38,535 bases of DNA from VGBK01 sp043810615 (lineage in GTDB: Bacteria; Actinomycetota; Acidimicrobiia; Spongiisociales; UBA11373), in contig JBDROA010000179.1 in NCBI GenBank assembly GCA_043810615.1, forward strand, positions 1 to 38,535, in the 5' to 3' direction. Shown piece by piece: positions 1 to 7,689 of this stretch (its first letter is position 1; every line of letters starts with the position of its first letter). The notes beneath the pieces are model-generated. The model worked only from the letters and a program-made list of their open reading frames with translations, was not told the origin of the DNA and searched no databases. Made by a program: the position numbers and the translations under genes.

Positions 1-682
1 GTTCCTTGCGGGTGATCACCGCGGCCCCGTGATGGGGGTAGACCACCTTGTCGCCGACGGCGAAGGGCGGAGGCGGCTCTGGTTTCTTCGGCTCCGCCTT
101 GGGAGCAGGCTTCTTCGGCTCCGCCTTGGCAGCAGCCGCCTTAGCAGCAGGCTTCTTCGGCTCCGCCTTAGGAGCAGCCGCCTTAGCAGCAGGCTTCTTC
201 GGCTCCGCCTTAGGAGCAGCCGCCTTAGCAGCAGGCTTCTTCGGCTCCGCCTTGGGAGCAGCCGCCTTGGGAGCAGGCTTCTTGGGAGCAGAGGGCTTGG
301 GAGCAGAGGGCTTGGGAGCAGGCTTCCTGGCCTCCGCCTTGGCAGCAGCCGCCTTAGGAGCAGGCTTCTTCGGCTCCGCCTCGGCAGCAGCCGCCCTGGG
401 ATCAGGCTTCCCGGCCTCTGGCTTAGGAGCAGGCCTCTTCGGCTCCGCCTTAGCAGCAGCCGCCTTGGGAGCAGCCGCCCTGGGAGCAGGCTTCTTGGGA
501 GCAGAGGGCTTGGGTGCCGCCGCCTTCTTCTTGGCCTTCTTGGCCGCCGCTCCGAGCGTGGCGACCTTCGCCGACGCCTTGGCGGGAACGGCCTTGTCGG
601 CCGGCGAATTGGGATTCCGGGCCGCGGCCCTCTTCTGCTGGGTCGCAGTGCTGCTTGCGGCGGTCTTGTTGTCCGCGGCCAT
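1..682 (-). CDS. carD: CarD-family RNA polymerase-binding regulator with long Ala/Lys/Pro tail (3' end outside window)
   Basis: The CDS reads from an ATG at 682 off the left edge, so only the N-terminal part is visible. Residues 1 to about 206 are almost entirely Ala, Lys, Pro and Glu, with repeated KKPAPKAAAAKAEP-like units resembling a histone H1 tail. From about residue 207 the sequence FAVGDKVVYPHHGAAVI is the start of the CarD/CdnL/TRCF RNA polymerase-interacting domain. CarD binds the RNAP beta subunit and stabilises open complexes, especially at rRNA promoters. Mycobacterial CarD is about 160 residues with no such tail, so this architecture is unusual; Myxococcus CarD has a basic DNA-binding region, but at the opposite end. 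It lies downstream of radA-disA, as is common in actinobacteria, where ispD and ispF often follow. A tail role in nonspecific DNA binding is inference. Confidence 0.88.
   Translation of the reverse strand, partial: MAADNKTAASSTATQQKRAAARNPNSPADKAVPAKASAKVATLGAAAKKAKKKAAAPKPSAPKKPAPRAAAPKAAAAKAEPKRPAPKPEAGKPDPRAAAAEAEPKKPAPKAAAAKAEARKPAPKPSAPKPSAPKKPAPKAAAPKAEPKKPAAKAAAPKAEPKKPAAKAAAPKAEPKKPAAKAAAAKAEPKKPAPKAEPKKPEPPPPFAVGDKVVYPHHGAAVITRKE
92..535. repeat. Degenerate 42-nt tandem repeat inside carD
   Basis: A 42-nt unit (14 codons) is repeated with small changes. Copies are nearly identical at about 110-240 and decay towards 540. It encodes the Ala/Lys/Pro/Glu tail of CarD. Copy number is likely to vary between strains and may be mis-assembled. 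Confidence 0.85.
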
Positions 683-706
683 GCGCCTCACCGGGTGGGG
701 GGCGGC

Positions 707-712
707 ATTGTA
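707..712 (-). promoter_or_regulatory. -10 box of carD promoter
   Basis: The minus strand reads TACAAT, 24 nt upstream of the carD ATG, which predicts a leader of about 18 nt holding the weak ribosome site GGTGAGG. No clear -35 is seen. It would allow carD to be transcribed separately from disA, which ends 55 nt upstream. Confidence 0.45.
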
Positions 713-737
713 CCCCGGGGGCCGAGACGCCCCGGGC

Positions 738-1799
738 TCACCCTTCGCCGAGGGCCCACCCCCGGTTCGACTCGAGAAGGCGATCGAAGTAGTGGCGCAA
801 CTGCTGCGCCCGGGCCCGCCCCACTCCGCCCACCTGGTCCAGGTCGCTCACCGAGGCCCGCATCAGGCGCTGCAGGTCACCGAAGCAGGCCACCAGCGAC
901 GACTTCACCGCCTCAGGGAGGCGGGGCACGCGATTCAGCGCCCGGTAGCCCCGGGGGCGGACTCGGGCGTCGAGCGGACCGAGGTTGAGGAGCGAAGCGA
1001 CCCGCGAGGGATCACCGAGGTGTTCCGTGCTCAGGTTCTCGAGCAGATCGAGGGGTTGGCGCGACTTGGGCGGGAAGGAGCGGGCGTAGTCCACGTATAC
1101 CTGCTCCGCCGTCTCCTGCAACCCGGAGATGAGGTCCTCCAGTTGGATACGGGTCAGCTGCCCCTCCCCGCCGAGTTCGACCGTGTAGTGGTCCAGGTCG
1201 CGGGCGATGTGGCGCACCAGGGCGGCCCGCTGCAGCACCCGCACCACATCCCGACAGGTGACGATGTCGTCTACCTCCAGCTGGGTCAGCCGGTTCTCCA
1301 CTTCGTTGAGACGCCAACGAAAGCGCTCCAGGGTGAGCAGGTTCTGGTTGGCCTGCTCGAGCAGCGCGGTGGGGTTGCGCAGCTCGTGCTTGCCCCGCCT
1401 GGTGTACACCGTGACCATGGCCCGACCCTGGCTCACCACCACGACCGGGCGCCCAATCTGCACCGCCACTCGCTCGGCGGTGCGGTGCCGGGTGCCGGCC
1501 TCGGTGGTGGGGATGGTGGAGTCGGGGATGAGGTGGACGTTTGCCCGCCGGATCAGATCTCCGCCCTCGTCGATGACCACCGCCCCGTCCATCTTGGCCA
1601 GCTCGGCGAGCCGGGCCGGGCTGAAGGCGGCGCCGTCGAGGTGGAAGCCGCCGCTGCAGATGGCCTCGACGTCGGGCCCATAGCCGAGGACGATAAGGGC
1701 CCCGGAGTCCTGGCTCAGGATCAGCTCCACGGCCCGCCGCAGAGGAGTCCCGGGGGCCAGAGAGCGGAGGACGTCGAGGGCCGCGTCACGCTTGGTCAT
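738..1799 (-). CDS. disA: DNA integrity scanning diadenylate cyclase DisA
   Basis: The 353-residue protein makes cyclic di-AMP from two ATP and scans DNA for branched structures. The N-terminal DAC domain shows the catalytic DGA motif at 71-73 and RHRTAE at 104-109. A helical spine follows, and the C-terminus has a helix-hairpin-helix element (DLDQVGGVGRARAQQL). Length matches the family (about 355). I chose the ATG at 1799 because the family N-terminus starts close to it and further upstream the frame runs into radA in another frame. It lies 49 nt after radA; the same pairing occurs in Bacillus and mycobacteria, where RadA is known to modulate DisA. Confidence 0.96.
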   Translation of the reverse strand: MTKRDAALDVLRSLAPGTPLRRAVELILSQDSGALIVLGYGPDVEAICSGGFHLDGAAFSPARLAELAKMDGAVVIDEGGDLIRRANVHLIPDSTIPTTEAGTRHRTAERVAVQIGRPVVVVSQGRAMVTVYTRRGKHELRNPTALLEQANQNLLTLERFRWRLNEVENRLTQLEVDDIVTCRDVVRVLQRAALVRHIARDLDHYTVELGGEGQLTRIQLEDLISGLQETAEQVYVDYARSFPPKSRQPLDLLENLSTEHLGDPSRVASLLNLGPLDARVRPRGYRALNRVPRLPEAVKSSLVACFGDLQRLMRASVSDLDQVGGVGRARAQQLRHYFDRLLESNRGWALGEG

Positions 1800-1848
1800 T
1801 CGCGGCGAGGCTACTACGCAGCGCCGGGCTGGGCACCCGGGGAAGGGC

Positions 1849-3153
1849 TCACGAGGCCGGAGGGAGCCCGGCGCGCACCAGGGCCCGGTCGATGCGGTCC
1901 TCCCCGTTGCCGGTGGGCCCGATGGCCACCCCCACCCCCAGGCGGGCCGCCTCGGCGGCGCGGCGGTCGCCGTAGGCCACCGCCCGCACTTCCCCGGTGA
2001 GGCCCACCTCCCCCCAGGCGGCGGTGGGGCCGAGTGCCTCGTCGAGCAGCGACGACACGAGGGCGATGGCCACGGGCAGGTCGACACCGGGGTCACGCAC
2101 CTGGAGGCCCCCCACCACCGAGACGTACACGTCACGGGCGCCGAAGTTGAAGTGGGCATGGCGCTCGAGCACCGCCAGCACCTGGTGGACCCGGGCCGCC
2201 TCGAGACCCCGCACGCTGCGCCGCGGCTGGGGTACCCGTTCCTCGGAGACGAGGGCCTGGACCTCGACCAGCAGGGGACGGCGCCCGTCGACCGAGGGGA
2301 ACACCACGCTGCCGGGAACCCCACCCCGCCATCCGGCCACGAGCCAGCCCGAGGGATCGGGCACCTCGCGCATGCCGGCATCTCCCATCTCGAACAGCCC
2401 CACCTGGTGAGTGGCCCCGAAGCGATTCTTGAGGCTGCGCAGCACCCGCACCCCGCGCTCGACGTCGCCCTCGAGGTACAACACCACGTCGACGGCGTGT
2501 TCGAGCAAACGCGGCCCGGCGATAGAGCCGTCCTTGGTGACGTGGCCGATCAGGGCCACGGGCACGCCGCTCTCCTTGGAGAAGCGCACCAGGCGGGCTG
2601 CCGCCTCGCGCACCTGGGCCACTCCCCCGGGCGTACCGCCCACCTCGGAGGCGGCTACGGTCTGGATGGAGTCGACCACCAGCAGGTCGGGACGAACCCG
2701 ATCGGCGGCGGCGACGATGGCGTCGACGTCGCTCTCGGCGGCGAGCAGCACCCCGGGGTGGATGAGGCCCAGGCGGCCGGCACGCAGGGCGACCTGGGCG
2801 GCGGATTCCTCGGCACTGGCCAGCAGAGCGGTCCCCCCGGCGGCAGCGAGGGCTCCCGCCACCTGGAGGAGGAGGGTGGACTTGCCGACACCGGGCTCAC
2901 CCCCCACCAGCAGGGTGGCCCCGGGCACCAGGCCCCCTCCGAGCACGCGGTCGATTTCGTCGATGCCGGTGGGGCGGCGCACCGCCTCGTCGGGACCTAT
3001 GGCGGAGAGTTGCACCACTCGCGTCGGCCGGGGCGGGGCGCCGCGGCCGGGTGCGACCGGCGCCTCGATCAGGGCCGCCGCGCCGCCGCAGCCGGGGCAG
3101 AAGCCCATCCACTTGGGGCTCGAGTAGCCGCAGGCCTCGCACCGGTAGTGCAC
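1849..3153 (-). CDS. radA: DNA repair protein RadA/Sms
   Basis: This 434-residue RecA-like ATPase acts in branch migration during recombination. The N-terminal zinc finger has C5, C8, C19 and C22. Then come Walker A (GGEPGVGKST, around residue 85), the RadA-specific KNRFG motif and a C-terminal Lon-protease-like domain (DVYVSVVGGLQV). The start is GTG at 3153, required to include the zinc finger. It begins 9 nt after the stop of a small membrane ORF and is followed by disA, so the three probably form one transcript. Slightly short for the family (about 450-460) but with all motifs intact. Confidence 0.96.
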   Translation of the reverse strand: MHYRCEACGYSSPKWMGFCPGCGGAAALIEAPVAPGRGAPPRPTRVVQLSAIGPDEAVRRPTGIDEIDRVLGGGLVPGATLLVGGEPGVGKSTLLLQVAGALAAAGGTALLASAEESAAQVALRAGRLGLIHPGVLLAAESDVDAIVAAADRVRPDLLVVDSIQTVAASEVGGTPGGVAQVREAAARLVRFSKESGVPVALIGHVTKDGSIAGPRLLEHAVDVVLYLEGDVERGVRVLRSLKNRFGATHQVGLFEMGDAGMREVPDPSGWLVAGWRGGVPGSVVFPSVDGRRPLLVEVQALVSEERVPQPRRSVRGLEAARVHQVLAVLERHAHFNFGARDVYVSVVGGLQVRDPGVDLPVAIALVSSLLDEALGPTAAWGEVGLTGEVRAVAYGDRRAAEAARLGVGVAIGPTGNGEDRIDRALVRAGLPPAS

Positions 3154-3162
3154 GAGGTGACG

Positions 3163-3306
3163 CTACCGGCGTAGGGTGACAAGAAGGGCGAAGCCGAGCA
3201 GGCCCACAGCGATGCTGCCCAGGAGGAGGGCGCCGAGGACGTTGCCCACCGACCAGCCCTCGGCCAGCCGGATCTGAGCCAGCGCCTGCGTCGCCAACGA
3301 TTCCAT
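3163..3306 (-). CDS. Small single-pass membrane protein upstream of radA
   Basis: A 47-residue ORF (ATG at 3306, TAG at 3163-3165). The N-terminal half is amphipathic (MESLATQALAQIRLAEGW) and residues about 24-44 form one hydrophobic segment ending in a basic RR pair, so it would insert in the membrane. It ends 9 nt before the GTG of radA. A -10 box lies 7 nt before its ATG, so it may be the leaderless first cistron of the radA-disA transcript. I do not recognise the family. Confidence 0.5.
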   Translation of the reverse strand: MESLATQALAQIRLAEGWSVGNVLGALLLGSIAVGLLGFALLVTLRR

Positions 3307-3313
3307 CCGTGGC

Positions 3314-3319
3314 ACAATA
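3314..3319 (-). promoter_or_regulatory. -10 box of small ORF-radA-disA operon
   Basis: The minus strand reads TATTGT, with 7 nt between it and the ATG at 3306. That spacing puts the start of transcription at or next to the start codon (leaderless). No ribosome site is visible, in agreement. Confidence 0.5.
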
Positions 3320-3375
3320 CCCCGACGGCGCCGGCACTTCCGTGCGGGCCCGCGGCACCACCCCAGGCGAGGATC

Positions 3376-4239
3376 GTGGACGACAGGCCCGACGAGCCCT
3401 TCGAGGAGAACTTCGAGCCCTTCGAGCTCGAGGGCACGCCTACCGGCGAGACCCGCCGGGTGGCGCCGCATCCCCAAGAGGCCCCGGCGGCGCGCGCGGG
3501 CGGCGGGCGGGGCGGGCCCCCCACCGGGGTGCCCTGCCCTTCGTGCGGCACCCACAACCCCCCCTTCAATCGCCACTGCGATTCCTGCGGGGCCCGCCTC
3601 TCGCAGGCCCCCCTGCCGGTGGCGCCGCAGCCCATGCTGCGCACTACCGCCGGAGCCCGGGCCCTCATGGTGCTGGCCGGCGTCATCCTCACGGTCGCCC
3701 TGCTCGCGCTGGCCGTCAACGTGTTCCGCGACGGCGACGGCACCGTCGAGCCCACCACCACTTCGACCACCTCCCAGCCGCCCCTCGACATACAGCAGCT
3801 GAACCCCATCCGGGTCGATTGCACGTCGCAACTGCCGTCTTTCCCCTGCACTGCCCTCATCGACGACAACCCCGACAACTCCTGGAACGCCCAGGCGGGC
3901 GGGGTGGGCACCGTGCTCACCTTCCTCTTTTCGCCACCGGTGCAGATCGCCGAGGTGATCATTTACAACCTCGAGGACACCGCTCGCTTCGAGCGCAACG
4001 CCCGCATCAAGGGGATCGAGATCGTCATCGACGACCTGCCCCAGGCCAAGATCGCCGACCTGGACGACACCAACGAACCGCAGCGGGTGCAGTTGCGCAG
4101 CCTGCGCACCTCCAGCGTGACCATCACGATCACCAGCGCCTACCCCGGCCAGACCTACGAGGGCCGGGAGCCCTTCCCGGAACTGGCCGCCCAGGAGATC
4201 GCCTTCTACGGCCGGGTCTCCCCCGAGACCACCGGCTGA
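3376..4239 (+). CDS. Zinc-ribbon membrane protein with discoidin-like extracytoplasmic domain
   Basis: 287 residues. An acidic N-terminus is followed by a zinc ribbon with C54, C57, C68 and C71, a transmembrane helix at about 94-117, a short Thr-rich linker (TTTSTTS) and a C-terminal beta-sandwich of about 145 residues. That domain (DDNPDNSWNAQAGG, then IAEVIIYNLEDTARFERNARIKG) looks like the F5/8 type C or NADase-type glycan-binding fold. It probably senses or binds a ligand outside the cell with the zinc ribbon inside. The start is GTG at 3376 with GGCGAGG just upstream. It diverges from the radA operon, and its last 34 nt overlap the convergent transporter gene. Confidence 0.75.
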   Translation: MDDRPDEPFEENFEPFELEGTPTGETRRVAPHPQEAPAARAGGGRGGPPTGVPCPSCGTHNPPFNRHCDSCGARLSQAPLPVAPQPMLRTTAGARALMVLAGVILTVALLALAVNVFRDGDGTVEPTTTSTTSQPPLDIQQLNPIRVDCTSQLPSFPCTALIDDNPDNSWNAQAGGVGTVLTFLFSPPVQIAEVIIYNLEDTARFERNARIKGIEIVIDDLPQAKIADLDDTNEPQRVQLRSLRTSSVTITITSAYPGQTYEGREPFPELAAQEIAFYGRVSPETTG

Positions 4240-4880
4240 GCCGGCGCTTCGCCGGGGCGCCTCCCACCGGGGCGCACCAGGTAGATCCACGGGATCGAGA
4301 TCAGGGTGATCACGCCCTTGACCACCACGTTGGTCACAAACGTCTCGCCGACGTTGCCCATCGAGAGCACGCCGGCGAACGCCACCACCACGAACAGGGC
4401 CGAATCGATGGGTACGGAGACGGCGTTGGAGGCGAGCACCCGCCCCCACTGGCGTCGCTCCCCGAACCGCCGCTCCCACCGGGCGTAGGCCTCGGTATCG
4501 ACCAGCTCTGCGACTACCTCGGCCAGGATCGAGGCGCAGACGATGCGCCACACCGGGGCCAGCACGTTTCCGAACTGCTCCGTCTGGGGACCGACCCCGG
4601 CAAGTGCGGGCAGGCGAGCCACCAGCCAGAACAACCCGGCCATGAAGAGGTTGACTGCTGCCGCCGCCAGGATGAGGGCCCGGGCCACCTGCTTCCCCGC
4701 CACCTTGTGCACCAGGTCGCGCAGGGTGAAGGTGAAGGGGTACACCAGGGTGCCGGCATCCATGCTGAAGCCCGCCACCTCGGTGATCTTGAGGCTGGCG
4801 ACGTCGGCCAGGATCTGCGCCGCCACGTAGGCCGCGGCCAGCAGGGCCACCACCGTCGACACCGGAGAGCGCTCGGGCAT
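4206..4880 (-). CDS. yhhQ: Queuosine precursor transporter, YhhQ/VUT family
   Basis: 224 residues with about six hydrophobic helices. Family-typical segments include AAYVAAQILADVASLKI near the N-terminus and SNAVSVPIDSALFVVVAF in the C-terminal half. The family imports queuine or preQ0/preQ1 for tRNA queuosine. Start at ATG 4880, 7 nt after a TACCCT -10 box, so probably leaderless. The 3' end overlaps the convergent zinc-ribbon gene by 34 nt. No preQ1 riboswitch is visible upstream, and no other queuosine gene lies in the window. Confidence 0.85.
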   Translation of the reverse strand: MPERSPVSTVVALLAAAYVAAQILADVASLKITEVAGFSMDAGTLVYPFTFTLRDLVHKVAGKQVARALILAAAAVNLFMAGLFWLVARLPALAGVGPQTEQFGNVLAPVWRIVCASILAEVVAELVDTEAYARWERRFGERRQWGRVLASNAVSVPIDSALFVVVAFAGVLSMGNVGETFVTNVVVKGVITLISIPWIYLVRPGGRRPGEAPAQPVVSGETRP

Positions 4881-4887
4881 CGGCGCG

Positions 4888-4893
4888 AGGGTA
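4888..4893 (-). promoter_or_regulatory. -10 box of yhhQ promoter
   Basis: The minus strand reads TACCCT with 7 nt to the ATG at 4880, the same spacing as at several other genes here, so the transcript is probably leaderless. Confidence 0.4.
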
Positions 4894-5144
4894 GTGGGGT
4901 GACGACTCCCCCTCCGGCGGCCTTGGGCCGGGAGAGGGTGGGGGCGGAGTTCTGCCCCCCAAAAAAATCGAAGAACAGCCGGATCTGTCGTGCGTTGCCC
5001 CCTCCGCTCGACGGCCGCGCCGTCGCAGAGGTTCGCCGCCCAGAACGGTGGCCGTCTCGCGCCTTCCCCGGCGCGGCCGCCGGCCGCCCCGGCCCGAAGC
5101 CGGGCCGGCGACAACAACGCGAAAGCCCCTCTGCGGCCTACGGC
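4894..5144. other. Non-coding gap between transporter genes
   Basis: No convincing gene on either strand. It holds a GC hairpin next to a run of seven A (4940-4967), whose orientation does not fit a terminator, and a second copy of CCTTCCCCGGCGC (5062-5074), identical to part of the strong hairpin at 5145-5184. Confidence 0.5.
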
Positions 5145-5184
5145 CTTGTCCTTCCCCGGCGCGAGAGCGCCGGGGAAGGACAAG
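5145..5184 (-). terminator. Perfect 18-bp hairpin after the ABC transporter operon
   Basis: The arms at 5145-5162 and 5167-5184 are exact inverted repeats around a 4-nt loop (GAGA on the plus strand). The hairpin starts 8 nt past the stop codon of the last permease gene. No T run follows, so it would be a U-less terminator or an mRNA 3' stabiliser, both known in actinobacteria. Confidence 0.65.
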
Positions 5185-5192
5185 AAGCGGCG

Positions 5193-6454
5193 CTACTCCT
5201 TCTCGTACACCTGGCCGTCGGCGGCCGGCGGGCGGGCCTTGCCGACGATGCCAGTGACCACCACCAGAGTGGCGATGTAGGGAGCCATCAGCAGGAACTC
5301 CGAGGGGATGCCGGTCTGGAGGATCCCCAGCTTCCCGGCCAGGGCGTCGGCGAAGCCGAAGATGAGGGCCGCCGACAGCGCCCCCACCGGGTGCCAGCGC
5401 CCGAAGATCATGGCGGCCAGGGCGATGAAGCCGCGGCCGGTGGTCATGTTCTCGTCGAAGCGGCCCACAGTGCCGATGGTGAAGTAGGCGCCCCCGAAGC
5501 CGGCCACCGCCCCCCCCAGGAGCACGTTGAGATAGCGGTAGCGATAGACGTTGATGCCCACCGTGTCCGCCGCTCGCGGGTGCTCCCCCACCGCCCGGGC
5601 CTGCAGACCCCACCGGGTGTGGAAGAGGGCATAGGTGAGGACAGCCACAACGATCAGCGAGGCGTACACGAAGATCGTCTGGTCGAAGAGGATCGGCCCG
5701 ATGATGGGATGTCGCCGAGGCCGGGGATCCGCCACGAGGTGAGCTTGATCCCGGAGTTCAGGTGGGGATTGGAGGCCAGGATCCGAGCGGTGAGGAACGA
5801 GGTGAGGCCCAGCACGAAGATGTTGATGACCACCCCGATGATGATCTGGTCCACCCGGTAGCGGATCGCCAGCACCGCCAGCACCCACCCGAGGAGCAGT
5901 CCGGCGCCGATGGCCGCCGCCACCCCCGGCCAGGCGTTGCCGGTTAGCGACGCGACCAGGGCGCCGGCGAAAGCCCCGGCGAGCAACTGCCCCTCGATGG
6001 CGATGTTGATGACCGCCACCCGCTCCCCGAGGAGGCCGGCGAGCGCCCCAAACGTGATCGGAGTGCTGCGCTCCACCGCCGTGCGCAGCATGCCCACCAG
6101 GTTGAACGACTTGCCGGCCGCCGCCCAGGCGAGGAAGGCGAAGATGAACAGGATGAAGCCGAGGGCCAGCATGCGGTTCTGCCAGCGGCCGAAGCCGCGG
6201 AACAACTGAACCCCGCCCATGAAGGCCATGGCCACCGCCACCCCGATGCCCAACGCCCCCGCCGGGACGGACAGGTCCGGGATCCAATTGAAGGTGTCGG
6301 TGGGCCGGGCCAGGCCGAAGGCGGCACTCCCCTCCCCCCAACTGCCTACCCCGAAGAACCACAGCGTGAAGACGGCGAGCAGCAAGTAGGTGATGCCCAG
6401 GTAGCGAGCCCGGCGGATCTCCCGGGGGGAACGGACCGTGGACTCGGCGGTCAT
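5193..6454 (-). pseudogene. Nucleoside ABC transporter permease 2, one-base frameshift
   Basis: Two overlapping frames together give a complete BMP-type permease of about 420 residues. The 5' frame runs from ATG 6454 to ...IPGLGDIP and the 3' frame resumes at IIGPILFDQTIF. Adding one base to the run of three C (plus-strand G at 5706-5708) restores a single frame. Family motifs are intact on both sides: LGERVAVINIAIEGQLLAGA in the first part and GRWHPVGALSAALIFGFADAL in the second. The ATG overlaps the stop of permease 1 (ATGA). A homopolymer error in the assembly is at least as likely as true inactivation, since the rest shows no decay. Confidence 0.8.
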
Positions 6455-7689
6455 GCCGCCCACCCCTTGGTGATCTGCTCGGCACCCTTGCCGGTACGGA
6501 CCCGGTAGATGGCCCGGATCAAAGCCGGGGCGGCGATGAACACCACGATGAGGGCCTGCACCACCAGGATGAGGTCGATGGAGACGTCGGTGGCCACCTG
6601 CATCTGGCGGCCCCCGGACTCCAGCGCCCCGAAGAGAAGGCCGGCGAACACCACCCCCACCGGATGGGAGCGACCCAGCAGGGCCAGGGCGATGGCGTCG
6701 AAGCCCAGCCCGGCGGAGAACCCCGGCGTGGCCCGGGTCAGCGGCCCCAGAATCTGGTTGGCGCCCGCCAGCCCGGCCATGGCCCCGGCGATGGCCATGG
6801 CGAGCACGTACAGCCAGGTGACGCTCATGCCGGCGTAGTGGGCCCCGTCGGGGTTGTAGCCCAGCGCCCGGAACTGGTAGCCCACCGTGGTGCGGTACAG
6901 CAGCCAGAAGATGAAGGCTGCGGCCAGCACGGCCATCACGATGCCGACGTGAACGCGGTTAGTGGGGTCGTTGGGGAAGAACTGCGGCAGGCGAGCGGTG
7001 GTCGCCACATCCTTGGAGATGGGGTCGTCGCGGCCGGCGGCCTGGATGAAGTCCGCCCGCAGCACCCAGTCCATGAACCGGATGGCGATCCAGTTCAGCA
7101 TGATGGTGGTGATGACCTCGTGAGCCCCGGTCTTGGCCCGCAGCAGGCCCGGGATGCCGCCCCACAGGGCCCCTCCGATGATGCCGCCGAGCAGCGCCAT
7201 GGGCAGGTGGATGGGCCAGGGGAGGTGGAAGTAGAAGCCCACGATGGTCGCCAGGAGGCCGCCCATGAGCATCTGCCCCTCGGCTCCGATGTTGAACAGG
7301 CCCGCCCGGAACCCGATGGCCACCGACAGCCCGGTCAGGATCAACGGCGCCGACGCCACCAGGGTCTCCGACCAGGCCTTCACGCCCACGAAGGCCCCCT
7401 GGAACAGGGCGACGTAGGCGTCGCGAATGGTGGTGGTGGTGTCGCGGAAGGCCTCGCCCGGGTTGCTGCCCCAGTTGCGCAGCGCTTCGATGTCGGTGAC
7501 GGCGATGATGATGGCCCCGACGATGAGCGCGGTGAACACTGCCAGCAGGGGGACGAGCACCGCGTTGCGCCAGTCCAGGCCGACCCCGGTGATCTCCCGG
7601 AACAGGCGGCTGCCCCGGCGACCGGCCTTCTTCTCCGGCGGGGAGGCCGCCGGCTCGGGAGTCCCCTGCCCCTCGGGTCGATCGCTCAC
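6451..7689 (-). CDS. Nucleoside ABC transporter permease 1 (BmpC/YufP type)
   Basis: 412 residues. A cytoplasmic Pro/Lys-rich N-terminus is followed by about eight to ten membrane helices. GFRAGLFNIGAEGQMLMGGL and GFDAIALALLGRSHPVGVVFAGLLFGALE are typical of permeases that import purine nucleosides with a BMP lipoprotein. A periplasmic-type loop after the first helix is long (about 45 residues). The GTG start at 7689 overlaps the ATPase stop as GTGA, and the gene ends in an ATGA overlap with permease 2, so the three are translationally coupled. Confidence 0.92.
   Translation of the reverse strand: MSDRPEGQGTPEPAASPPEKKAGRRGSRLFREITGVGLDWRNAVLVPLLAVFTALIVGAIIIAVTDIEALRNWGSNPGEAFRDTTTTIRDAYVALFQGAFVGVKAWSETLVASAPLILTGLSVAIGFRAGLFNIGAEGQMLMGGLLATIVGFYFHLPWPIHLPMALLGGIIGGALWGGIPGLLRAKTGAHEVITTIMLNWIAIRFMDWVLRADFIQAAGRDDPISKDVATTARLPQFFPNDPTNRVHVGIVMAVLAAAFIFWLLYRTTVGYQFRALGYNPDGAHYAGMSVTWLYVLAMAIAGAMAGLAGANQILGPLTRATPGFSAGLGFDAIALALLGRSHPVGVVFAGLLFGALESGGRQMQVATDVSIDLILVVQALIVVFIAAPALIRAIYRVRTGKGAEQITKGWAA

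Noticed and set aside
92..535. CRISPR-like array of 42-nt units
   Set aside because: The units are contiguous without unique spacers and translate into a regular protein tail.
764..775. tRNA T-loop-like GGTTCGACTCGA
   Set aside because: It lies in the 3' end of disA and no cloverleaf can be drawn around it.
48..2000. 650-codon open frame on the plus strand with Gly/Ala/Phe-rich start
   Set aside because: It is antisense to carD and disA; its repeats are the complement of the Ala/Lys/Pro tail and no family is recognisable.
4940..4967. GC hairpin followed by seven A as a terminator
   Set aside because: On the plus strand A, not T, follows the stem; on the minus strand the T run precedes the stem.
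4894..5000. preQ1 riboswitch upstream of the queuosine precursor transporter
   Set aside because: The short conserved preQ1 pattern is not seen, and the gene appears leaderless.
3163..5613. 816-codon minus-strand frame
   Set aside because: It crosses the zinc-ribbon gene, the transporter gene and a hairpin in the wrong frame; only its last 47 codons look real.
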